From: JBCCQH01 sp039024435
Lineage (GTDB): Bacteria > Bacteroidota > Bacteroidia > J057 > JADKCL01
Length of the DNA: 10,572 bases
Direction: 5' to 3'
Assembly (NCBI GenBank): GCA_039024435.1
Contig: JBCCQH010000164.1
Location: forward strand, 1 to 10,572
Each line of letters opens with the position of its first letter. Position 1 is the stretch's first letter. Shown piece after piece: positions 1-6,242 of the stretch. The translations under genes and the position numbers were made by a program. The notes under the pieces were generated by a model. That model was given only the letters and a program-made list of their open reading frames with translations, made no database searches and had not been told where the DNA came from.

Positions 1-1
1 G

Positions 2-550
2 ATGGCCAAGGTCAAAAGACAAGGCCAGTGGCCCGAATTGAGCGATGCGGATTTCATCGATACCGAAGAAATTGCTCCCCAAGGCAGTAACATCTACGTA
101 CAATTTGATATTGATCCCAGCATCGGGTTGGAGACTAACTTCCGGGTGTACTCACCGAGTCGATACTTCGAACGTACGCGAGGTAAACCGGAAATTGGGA
201 AAAAGGACGACAGGCTGTTTTTCGATGGCTTAATTGAAACAACTTGGGGTCTACTTTGCCTACTCCCCAAAACCAGCTACATCCCAATCCCTAAAATGGA
301 TTGGGGGCGCAACCTGCGTTTTTTCGAACGGCTGCATGAGGACTGGGAGCTTCTGCTGAATGAACGCCACCTCTTTGAGCATATTTGGCAAGGCCGAAAA
401 ACTGGGACTTACTTTTGGCACAACACCTACACCCAGTTGTTTCCAGCGCTCTATGATGCCGGGGTTCCTCTCGAAATAATGAAAAGTGTCGACTTCAAAA
501 CCGCCGACGATTACCTCGTCCCCCGCTGGATTGAGGAGTACATCCTGTGA
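2..550 (+). CDS. Hypothetical protein, possibly 5'-truncated by the window edge
   Basis: I do not recognise this family. The frame is open from the first bases of the window, and an ATG lies at position 2, so the true start may be upstream. The visible product is 182 residues, with no signal peptide, no hydrophobic membrane segment and no lipobox, so it is probably cytoplasmic. It is rich in aromatics (seven Trp, many Phe/Tyr) and acidic residues, with a Trp-rich middle (around residues 80-145: TTWGLL, MDWGRN, DWELLL, IWQG, YFWHN). It ends RWIEEYIL. No catalytic motif stands out. The gene converges on the GldB-like gene with a 56-bp gap in which I see no convincing terminator. A small compact protein of this kind could be, for example, an immunity-type or binding protein, but nothing in the sequence shows that. 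It is judged a real gene by its length, its protein-like composition and the lack of a better frame. Confidence 0.7.
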   Translation: MAKVKRQGQWPELSDADFIDTEEIAPQGSNIYVQFDIDPSIGLETNFRVYSPSRYFERTRGKPEIGKKDDRLFFDGLIETTWGLLCLLPKTSYIPIPKMDWGRNLRFFERLHEDWELLLNERHLFEHIWQGRKTGTYFWHNTYTQLFPALYDAGVPLEIMKSVDFKTADDYLVPRWIEEYIL

Positions 551-606
551 TTTTCGCGGCAACGCAATCCCCATTCCCCCCCGTGGATCGGGTTTAAATC
601 CCACAC

Positions 607-1659
607 TTACTCATTCCGCGGGGGCCGATAACCCGCCGCCTTGTAAATCTGGGCATAATCCGTGCGCGCCACCAAGCCAGCCAATTGCTCTTCCGGATGC
701 TTTTCCGCGTAGGCTTGCACAATCTTCCACCCCAAGAACTGCCCCAGACGGGGCGCCGACTTGCGGTTCAGTTGACTGGTAAAAGGACTGTCCTCCACGT
801 AGCGCCGCACCTGCTCGTAGTCGATCTCGTAGAGGTGAGGCAACAAATCAAGGTATGCCTTGCCCTCGTAAAACTGCGCCCACTCCAATTGCTCGGCCGT
901 GTAGTACATTTTGATCGTATCCGAGATGTCGGGGCCGAGCACCTTGTCCACAAAATGCATCTGCAAGCCCTCCTGGATGATGTAGTCCAGCAACACCGGA
1001 TTTTCGTCCAGGGCCGGCGCGGGAACCGCGATATCGGCGAGGCGATGGGCCACCAGGGCCGGCAAGTGCGCCGGATTGAAGCGGCGGCGGACGTACTTGG
1101 GCAGGTCCGGCGGATAGTAGGGAAATTTACCCCCCATAAGATAGTGCACGCCGATGCCCAGGTAGGTCGGCGTCACCACCAACTGATCAAATCCCGCCTG
1201 CGCCGTCGGCGGGTATCCGTCCACAAACGTGACAATCTCCGGAATGGACCGGTCTGGAAAATAGTAGCGGTAGCGCTTAAACAGCGGAGTCAGCGCCGCC
1301 GAGGGATCGAAACTTCCCGAAGGGAGGGCCTGCTGAATCGTATCCAGTAAATCCTGCCCGTAAGAATCCGCCACAAAGCCGTACATCATCCCGGCCACCA
1401 TCGCATCGGTCACGCCGCTGTCCTGGCCCAAAAACATCCATTCGGTGATGAAATTGCGGTATCCCGCAAAATGCTCCTGGTACAAAACGAGGGTATCCAC
1501 CGTGGAGTCAGCTTGGAGACTACGGGCCGCATTCGCCATGTCGACGTCGAGGCGCAACACCTTGACCTCAAGGTCGATTTCATCCAAGGCAAGGTCCTCA
1601 CTACCGCCACCGCAACCAGCAAACCACAACAGGAACAGCGCCGCCGCGGCGGTTTTCAT
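607..1659 (-). CDS. gldB: GldB-like gliding-motility lipoprotein
   Basis: A predicted lipoprotein of 350 residues. With the start at 1659 the product opens MKTAAAALFLLWFAGC: a short charged n-region, a hydrophobic core and a lipobox ending at Cys16, followed by GGGSED, an acidic stretch of the kind linked to surface export of Bacteroidota lipoproteins. In-frame ATGs at 1701 and 1722 would add 14 or 21 residues before this signal. I prefer 1659 because it places the signal peptide at the terminus, and a candidate -7 box at 1723-1730 overlaps the 1722 start. GldB-family hallmarks are visible: a YLGIGVHY-type segment, an LLDYIIQEG...F.DKVL segment, a conserved SPFTSQ, then SAPRLGQFLGWKIV (residues 301-314) and a C-terminal YKAAGYRPP. 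GldB is needed for gliding and type IX secretion in Flavobacterium, but homologues occur widely in non-gliding Bacteroidota, so a motility role here is an inference. The gene is transcribed divergently from the outer-membrane barrel gene at 1827. Confidence 0.85.
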   Translation of the reverse strand: MKTAAAALFLLWFAGCGGGSEDLALDEIDLEVKVLRLDVDMANAARSLQADSTVDTLVLYQEHFAGYRNFITEWMFLGQDSGVTDAMVAGMMYGFVADSYGQDLLDTIQQALPSGSFDPSAALTPLFKRYRYYFPDRSIPEIVTFVDGYPPTAQAGFDQLVVTPTYLGIGVHYLMGGKFPYYPPDLPKYVRRRFNPAHLPALVAHRLADIAVPAPALDENPVLLDYIIQEGLQMHFVDKVLGPDISDTIKMYYTAEQLEWAQFYEGKAYLDLLPHLYEIDYEQVRRYVEDSPFTSQLNRKSAPRLGQFLGWKIVQAYAEKHPEEQLAGLVARTDYAQIYKAAGYRPPRNE

Positions 1660-1722
1660 AATCGGAAAAGACCGACACTTTCGGCCCGAAAAAAGCTTCA
1701 TAGGCAACGGAGAATTTGGCAT

Positions 1723-1730
1723 CGAAAATA
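1723..1730 (-). promoter_or_regulatory. Candidate -7 box for the gldB-like gene
   Basis: Read on the minus strand this is TATTTTCG, matching five of the six fixed positions of the Bacteroidota -7 consensus TAnnTTTG. No TTTG lies at the expected ~20 bp upstream spacing. If used, transcription would start near 1716. That excludes the ATG at 1722 and leaves 1701 or 1659 as start codons. Confidence 0.3.
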
Positions 1731-1752
1731 TGAATGTTTGGGCAAATTTTTC

Positions 1753-1760
1753 TATTTTTG
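1753..1760 (+). promoter_or_regulatory. Candidate -7 box for the outer-membrane barrel gene
   Basis: TATTTTTG matches the Bacteroidota sigma-A -7 consensus TAnnTTTG at every fixed position and is followed by GCGGCGC. A TTTG lies at 1737-1740, but only 12 bp away instead of the usual ~19-20, so the -33 element is weak or absent. The predicted leader to the ATG at 1827 is about 60 nt. It lies back to back with the candidate gldB box, with 22 bp between them. Confidence 0.45.
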
Positions 1761-1788
1761 CGGCGCTAAGGAGCGAACCGTTTACGAG

Positions 1789-1806
1789 ATGCGAAATAAT
1801 TCGCGT
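1789..1806 (+). promoter_or_regulatory. Small dyad in the 5' leader of the barrel gene
   Basis: ATGCGAA and TTCGCGT pair around the tetraloop ATAA (core GCGAA/TTCGC, 1791-1795 with 1800-1804, extended by one G-U and one A-T pair). It lies 20 bp before the ATG at 1827 and downstream of the candidate promoter, so it could be a leader hairpin or an operator. No function can be assigned from sequence. Confidence 0.25.
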
Positions 1807-1826
1807 AACATCAATACCGAAAAACT

Positions 1827-2546
1827 ATGAAAAGAATATCTTTTGTTGCGGCAAGCCTTTTGTTGCTTTCCTTGTTCATCTACAAACCGGTCCAAGCTCA
1901 GGAAGGCGTAAAGATCGGTTTCCGGGCCAGCCCCCTGATTGGCTGGGCGAGTGTTGTGGATGACAGCACCAAGACCAAGCCCGACGGCCTGACCACCAAA
2001 GCGGGTCTCGGATTTTCCTTCGACTTCGTGTTTACCTACGGATTTTCCGATAACATTGCCTTCCGCACGGGAGTCAATATTGCCACCAAAGCGGTGAGCA
2101 ACGAAAGCGTCGTCGACCTCAGCTTGTTCGGCGGAAGCGCCAACCAAACCCTGGTCGCCAAGACAAATTTCACCTCGGTTGAAGTGCCCATCGGTTTGAA
2201 ATTCCGCTCTCCGGAAATCGGTACCGGCATCTACATCGTCGGTCACTTCGGGCTGAATGCTGAGTTCAATGTGCAAAACCGGACCACCACCGACGAAGTG
2301 GACATCCTCCTGACCCCCCCTTCGGTTGTGGTCAACTCGGTGGAACGCCGCGACGTGGATGGGCTCGCCCTGTTTACCGCGTCTTTCGTCCCGGGCGCTG
2401 GTGTGGATTGGGAATTTGACTGGGGCATGCTGGAATTTGCCCTGACCTACCACTGGGGTCTGTTGAGCTTTACCGATCCGGATGAATTCGGCAATCTGCG
2501 CAGCCGCCTCAACTATCTGGCCCTGAACGTCGGCTACTTCTTCTAA
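1827..2546 (+). CDS. Outer-membrane beta-barrel protein, PorT-like family
   Basis: The product has 239 residues. Residues 1-24 form a clear Sec signal peptide (MKR, then a Leu-rich core, then YKPVQA with cleavage expected after Ala24). The mature part shows the alternating hydrophobic/polar pattern and frequent glycines and aromatics of a small beta-barrel. A segment TSVEVPIGLKFRS (around residue 120) corresponds to the YLEIPLLLKF-type strand typical of the PorT/outer-membrane beta-barrel domain 2 group. The chain ends in VGYFF; a C-terminal aromatic is normal for substrates of the BAM insertion machinery. Expected location is the outer membrane. This broad family includes the T9SS protein PorT but also many proteins of unknown role, and the sequence alone does not make this one PorT. 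It is a single-gene unit, with a candidate promoter at 1753 and a strong terminator 28 bp after the stop. It is divergent from the GldB-like gene. Confidence 0.8.
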   Translation: MKRISFVAASLLLLSLFIYKPVQAQEGVKIGFRASPLIGWASVVDDSTKTKPDGLTTKAGLGFSFDFVFTYGFSDNIAFRTGVNIATKAVSNESVVDLSLFGGSANQTLVAKTNFTSVEVPIGLKFRSPEIGTGIYIVGHFGLNAEFNVQNRTTTDEVDILLTPPSVVVNSVERRDVDGLALFTASFVPGAGVDWEFDWGMLEFALTYHWGLLSFTDPDEFGNLRSRLNYLALNVGYFF

Positions 2547-2574
2547 GCCGGCAGCAACATCACAAAACAACGCA

Positions 2575-2604
2575 GGGGGCAGTGACAAGCTGCCCCTTGT
2601 TTTT
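2575..2604 (+). terminator. Rho-independent terminator of the barrel gene
   Basis: GGGGCAG (2576-2582) pairs perfectly with CTGCCCC (2590-2596) around a 7-nt loop and is followed by TTGTTTTT. It sits 28 bp after the stop codon at 2546 and 33 bp before the palindromic element, so the barrel gene is insulated from the regulator downstream. Confidence 0.85.
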
Positions 2605-2637
2605 GGCCAAATTTGCAAAAATCCGCTTGCCGGCTCA

Positions 2638-2799
2638 GAGGCGGTTTAAAATTGGTTTGTGAAATTTGCTCGTGCATATTTTTTTGTCCCTCGAAGCTCA
2701 TTTTGGAGTCCATAGCCAAAGCTATGGGCGAGAAAATAGCGGAAGAGGGGCGGAAAAAGATGCCAGAGCAAAATCGCAGAATTAAATTTAAACCGCCTC
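2638..2799. mobile_element. MITE-like palindromic element, copy 1 (complete, 162 bp)
   Basis: The terminal inverted repeats are perfect over 14 bp (AGAGGCGGTTTAAA at 2637-2650 and its complement at 2787-2800). The direct repeat TCA flanks GAGGCGG...CCGCCTC at 2635-2637 and 2800-2802, which looks like a 3-bp target-site duplication. The interior is also palindromic: counting from 2637 to 2800 the arms are exactly 80 nt each around the loop CAAA (2717-2720). By hand count 54 of 80 positions pair without gaps. The closing stem is CCATAGC/GCTATGG. No transposase is encoded, so movement would need an enzyme in trans. Ends beginning GAG and a TNA target resemble some IS5-family subgroups; this is recalled family knowledge, not a database match. 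The element lies in the gene-free stretch 2547-2909, about 110 bp before the response-regulator start. Confidence 0.8.
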
Positions 2800-2860
2800 T
2801 CAGGCAAACAAACCAATCCTCCAACTGTCGGCAAACAGAAATAAATGCGGCGAGCAATCG

Positions 2861-2892
2861 TTTGGTCATCTATACGGTTTTCTCTAATTTCC
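2861..2892 (+). promoter_or_regulatory. Candidate promoter of the response-regulator gene
   Basis: TTTG at 2861-2864 is separated by 20 bp from TAATTTCC at 2885-2892. The second box fits four of six fixed positions of the Bacteroidota -7 consensus, and the spacing is right for its -33/-7 architecture. It lies between the palindromic element and the ATG at 2910, giving a very short leader. The match is modest. Confidence 0.3.
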
Positions 2893-2909
2893 GTCCCAAA
2901 TACAAGACG

Positions 2910-4274
2910 ATGAAAGCGCCCAAAATATTAATCATAGACGACGAAGAAAGCATCCGGATGACCCTCAAGGATATCCTTGAGTATGAAGACTACAAGGTGG
3001 AAACCGCTTCGGATGGTGAGGAAGGCTTGAAGAAAATCAAGTCGCATGCGTACGACGCGGTGCTCTGCGACGTCAAAATGCCGAAAAAGGACGGCCTGGA
3101 AGTATTGGAAGAGGGCTTGAAGCTCAACCCCGAACTGCAATTCATCATGATTTCCGGCCACGGCACCATCGAAACGGCGGTGGACTGTACCAAAAAGGGC
3201 GCCTACGATTTCATCCAGAAGCCGCCGGATCTGAACCGCCTCCTTGTTTCCATCCGCAATGCGATGGACAAAACCGAGCTCGTGACCGAAACCCGCATCC
3301 TCAAGCGCAAGGTCACCAAAGTCCGCGAGATCACCGGGGAATCGCCGATCATCTCCAAAATCAAGGAGACCATCGAGCGGGTCGCCCCCACCGACGCCCG
3401 CGTGCTCGTCACCGGCTCCAACGGTACAGGCAAGGAACTCGTCGCCCGGTGGATCCACGAAAAAAGCAACCGCGCCGCCGGACCCATCATCGAGGTGAAC
3501 TGCGCCGCCATCCCTTCCGAACTGATCGAGAGCGAGCTGTTCGGCCACGAAAAAGGGGCCTTTACCGGTGCCCTCAAACAGCGCATCGGCAAGTTTGAGC
3601 AAGCCAACGGCGGCACGCTCTTCCTCGACGAAATCGGCGACATGAGCCTCTCCGCCCAGGCCAAGGTCCTGCGGGCCTTGCAGGAAAACAAAATCACCCG
3701 AGTCGGTGGCGACAAAGACATTCAGGTCGACGTGCGCATCATCGCGGCCACCAACAAAGACTTGTTGCAGGAAATCGAGGACAATAACTTTCGCGAAGAC
3801 CTCTACCACCGCGTAAGCGTAATTCTCATCCACGTACCCTCACTGAAGGAGCGCAAAGAGGACATTCCCCTGTTGGTAGATCAATTCCTCCGCGAAATCT
3901 GTGAGGAATACAAAATGTCCACCACCAAAATCTCCAAAAAGGCGATGGAGGAACTGATCAAACTGGAATGGCGCGGCAATGTCCGCGAATTGCGCAACGT
4001 CATCGAACGCCTCGTCATCCTCAGCAACGACGAAATCACCGAGCACGATGTCATCTCCTTTGCAGTTCCGCGGAAAACCAAAAGAACTGAAGACAGTATA
4101 TTTGATCGCCACGACAAGTTTCAAGACTTCAAAGATTTTGCGGAGAAGGAATTCATCGAACGAAAACTGCGCAAAAACGGCTGGAACATCACAAAAACGG
4201 CGGAAGAGATTGACATTCAGCGCAGCCACTTGTACAACAAGATCGACAAGTACGGGTTAAAGAGGGACAAGTAA
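2910..4274 (+). CDS. Sigma-54-dependent response regulator, NtrC family
   Basis: The product has 454 residues in the standard order. An N-terminal receiver domain (about 1-120) carries the acidic pair Asp10/Asp11, the phosphoacceptor Asp54, Ser82 and Lys104. A central AAA+ domain has Walker A GSNGTGKE (169-176), the sigma-54 contact loop GAFTGA (216-221) and Walker B LFLDEI (237-242). A C-terminal Fis-type helix-turn-helix lies at about 424-450. All key residues are present, so it should hydrolyse ATP to open sigma-54 promoters when phosphorylated by a sensor kinase. No kinase is encoded nearby, so its signal and targets are unknown. The frame is open further upstream, to 2613, but that part runs through the palindromic element. 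The ATG at 2910 gives the canonical receiver N-terminus (MKAPKILIIDDEES), so I chose it. lepA follows after 26 bp with no T-tailed terminator, so co-transcription is likely. Confidence 0.93.
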   Translation: MKAPKILIIDDEESIRMTLKDILEYEDYKVETASDGEEGLKKIKSHAYDAVLCDVKMPKKDGLEVLEEGLKLNPELQFIMISGHGTIETAVDCTKKGAYDFIQKPPDLNRLLVSIRNAMDKTELVTETRILKRKVTKVREITGESPIISKIKETIERVAPTDARVLVTGSNGTGKELVARWIHEKSNRAAGPIIEVNCAAIPSELIESELFGHEKGAFTGALKQRIGKFEQANGGTLFLDEIGDMSLSAQAKVLRALQENKITRVGGDKDIQVDVRIIAATNKDLLQEIEDNNFREDLYHRVSVILIHVPSLKERKEDIPLLVDQFLREICEEYKMSTTKISKKAMEELIKLEWRGNVRELRNVIERLVILSNDEITEHDVISFAVPRKTKRTEDSIFDRHDKFQDFKDFAEKEFIERKLRKNGWNITKTAEEIDIQRSHLYNKIDKYGLKRDK

Positions 4275-4300
4275 GTCGCCCGGAGCGACCGTTAATCACT

Positions 4301-6091
4301 ATGGAGCAGATACGGAATTTTTGCATCATCGCACACATTGACCACGGCAAGAGCACCCTGGCCGACCGACTCTTGGAGTATACCGGAGCGATCACCGAGC
4401 GCGAAATGATGAACCAGGTCCTCGATGACATGGACCTCGAACGGGAAAAAGGCATCACCATCAAGAGCCACGCCATCCAGATGGACTACGTTCAGGATGG
4501 AGTGAAATACACCCTCAATCTGATTGACACCCCGGGACACGTAGATTTTTCCTACGAGGTGTCGCGGTCCATCGCCGCTTGCGAAGGCGCCCTGCTAGTC
4601 GTCGACGCCGCCCAGGGCATCGAAGCCCAAACCATTTCGAATTTGTATCTGGCCATCGAGCACGATCTGGAAATCATCCCGGTCGTGAATAAAATCGACC
4701 TGCCCGGAGCCATGGTCGAGGAGGTCAAGGAAGAAATTGTCGACTTGATCGGCTGTGACCCCGACGAAATCATTCCGGCCAGTGCCAAGGAAGGCCTCGG
4801 GATCGGGGACATCCTCGCGGCGGTGGTGGAGCGGGTACCTGCCCCCACCGGCAATCCTGAAGCGCCCCTCAAAGCCCTGGTCTTTGATTCTATGTTCAAT
4901 CCTTACCGGGGGACCATCGTTTACTTCCGGGTGTTTGACGGCAGCATTTCCCACCGGGAGCGCGTCAAATTCATGCAGACCGAGTCCGAGTACGATGCCG
5001 ACGAGATCGGGGCGCTGAAACTCAAAATGGAGAAACGTCCCCGCGTCGAGTGTGGCAGTGTGGGTTATCTCATCTCCGGCATCAAAAATGTCCGCGAGGT
5101 CAAGGTCGGAGATACCATCACTTCCTTTGAGCATCCGGCCCAGGAAGCCGTAGAAGGATTTCAGGAAGTCAAGCCCATGGTCTTTGCCGGAATTTACCCG
5201 GTCGACACCGAAGAATTTGAAGACTTGCGGAGTTCACTGGAAAAGCTGCAGCTCAACGATGCCGCCCTGGTGTGGGAGCCGGAGACTTCGGCCGCCTTGG
5301 GATTCGGATTTCGGGTCGGCTTCCTCGGCATGTTGCACTTGGAAATCGTCCAGGAACGCCTGGAACGCGAGTTTGGTATGACCGTGATCACGACGGTACC
5401 CAACGTGGGGTTCCGCGCAACTCTGACCAACGGGGAGGTCGTTGCGGTCAACAGCCCATCCGATCTGCCCGATCCCGGCAAAATCAATTTTGTCGAGGAA
5501 CCCTACATCAGCGCTCAGATCATCACCAGTGCGAACTTCATTGGGCCGGTGATGAACCTCTGCATCGACAAGCGGGGCCAATTCCGCAATCAGACTTACC
5601 TCACCACCGACCGCGTCGAACTGAGTTTTGACTTACCGCTGGCGGAGGTTGTTTTTGATTTCTTTGACCGGCTAAAAACAATATCCAAAGGCTACGCTTC
5701 CTTCGATTACGAGCTGATCGGGATGCGCGAATCAAAGCTGGTCAAACTCGACATCCTCATCAACGGGGAGCAGGTGGACGCCCTGAGTGCGATCATCCAC
5801 CGCGACCGGGCTTTTGACTGGGGCAAAAAGCTCTGCATCAAACTCAAGGACCTCATTCCCCGGCAGCAGTTCATGATTGCTGTACAGGCGGCGATCGGAT
5901 CGAAAATCATTGCCCGGGAAACCATCCGCGCCCTGCGCAAAGACGTCACGGCCAAGTGCTATGGCGGAGACATTTCCCGGAAACGGAAGTTGCTCGAAAA
6001 GCAGAAAAAGGGAAAGAAACGTATGCGCCAAGTGGGCAACGTAGAAATCCCCCAAAGTGCTTTTATGGCCGTCTTGAAAATCAACAGTTAA
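4301..6091 (+). CDS. lepA: Elongation factor 4 (LepA), ribosomal GTPase
   Basis: A full-length LepA of 596 residues (the family is usually about 600). LepA/EF4 binds ribosomes as a GTPase and acts in translation and ribosome biogenesis; it has also been described as a back-translocase. GTPase motifs seen: G1 AHIDHGKS (11-18), G2 region EKGITI (49-54), G3 DTPGHVDF (76-83), G4 NKID (130-133) and G5 SAK (161-163). EF-G-like domains follow (for example GFRVGFLGMLHLEIVQERLE), and then the LepA-specific C-terminal domain with GGDISRKRKLLEKQKKGKKR and the conserved NVEIPQSAF near the end. The histidine of the G3 motif, needed for GTP hydrolysis in this class, is present. The gene lies 26 bp after the sigma-54 regulator and probably shares its transcript. 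A GC-rich hairpin with a T tract at 6126-6159 is the likely end of the unit. Start ATG 4301 gives the normal N-terminus MEQIRNFCIIAHIDHGKS. Confidence 0.97.
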   Translation: MEQIRNFCIIAHIDHGKSTLADRLLEYTGAITEREMMNQVLDDMDLEREKGITIKSHAIQMDYVQDGVKYTLNLIDTPGHVDFSYEVSRSIAACEGALLVVDAAQGIEAQTISNLYLAIEHDLEIIPVVNKIDLPGAMVEEVKEEIVDLIGCDPDEIIPASAKEGLGIGDILAAVVERVPAPTGNPEAPLKALVFDSMFNPYRGTIVYFRVFDGSISHRERVKFMQTESEYDADEIGALKLKMEKRPRVECGSVGYLISGIKNVREVKVGDTITSFEHPAQEAVEGFQEVKPMVFAGIYPVDTEEFEDLRSSLEKLQLNDAALVWEPETSAALGFGFRVGFLGMLHLEIVQERLEREFGMTVITTVPNVGFRATLTNGEVVAVNSPSDLPDPGKINFVEEPYISAQIITSANFIGPVMNLCIDKRGQFRNQTYLTTDRVELSFDLPLAEVVFDFFDRLKTISKGYASFDYELIGMRESKLVKLDILINGEQVDALSAIIHRDRAFDWGKKLCIKLKDLIPRQQFMIAVQAAIGSKIIARETIRALRKDVTAKCYGGDISRKRKLLEKQKKGKKRMRQVGNVEIPQSAFMAVLKINS

Positions 6092-6125
6092 CCGGTACAT
6101 TCACTTTTTGGGTTACTCCGGAATT

Positions 6126-6159
6126 GGTCCGCCGCACGTCCGGCACGGCCCAGTTTTTT
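6126..6159 (+). terminator. Candidate rho-independent terminator after lepA
   Basis: CCGCCG (6129-6134) pairs with CGGC (6141-6144) and GG (6147-6148) across a 2-nt bulge, around a 6-nt loop. The stem is extended by GG/CC past one mismatch, and T6 follows at 6154-6159. It lies 35 bp after the lepA stop and ahead of the folD promoter candidate, which would separate lepA from folD. Confidence 0.6.
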
Positions 6160-6193
6160 GCGTCGGGCAAGTCCCAAAATCACCGGCGTTCTG

Positions 6194-6201
6194 TATCTTC
6201 G
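6194..6201 (+). promoter_or_regulatory. Candidate -7 box for folD
   Basis: TATCTTCG fits five of six fixed positions of TAnnTTTG and is followed by CGCC. It is placed about 41 bp before the folD ATG at 6243 and after the lepA terminator candidate. No well-spaced TTTG is visible upstream. Confidence 0.35.
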
Positions 6202-6242
6202 CGCCGACAACAATCGATGCCCTCACAAACCAGAACTGCGCC

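Noticed and set aside
585..605. Near-palindrome GGGTTTAAATCCC between the first two genes
   Set aside because: The centre is mismatched and there is no T tract. The shared TTTAAA with the mobile element ends is too short to mean anything.
1782..2618. 278-codon open frame on the minus strand over the barrel gene
   Set aside because: The plus-strand gene has a signal peptide, a beta-barrel pattern and a matching terminator; the antisense frame has none of these.
2613..2909. In-frame N-terminal extension of the response regulator
   Set aside because: It runs through the palindromic element and its flanks. The receiver domain begins normally at ATG 2910, and copy 2 has stops in the equivalent frame.
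2928..3833. Long open frame (301 codons) on the minus strand inside the regulator gene
   Set aside because: It is antisense to a highly conserved gene with strong third-position GC bias. The product is low-complexity in Asp/Gly/Val/Phe, typical of a shadow frame.
4275..4289. GTCGC/GCGAC hairpin between the regulator and lepA as a terminator
   Set aside because: The stem is only 5 bp with no T tract after it; lepA is more likely on the same transcript.
6147..6162. Possible sigma-54 site before folD (GG...TTTTTTGC)
   Set aside because: The gap between GG and GC is 11 bp instead of 10, and the sequence is better explained as the stem and T tract of the lepA terminator.
6108..6242. In-frame 45-residue extension of FolD
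   Set aside because: It overlaps a terminator-like hairpin and a promoter-like box and has no FolD-like residues; ATG 6243 gives the family's normal length.
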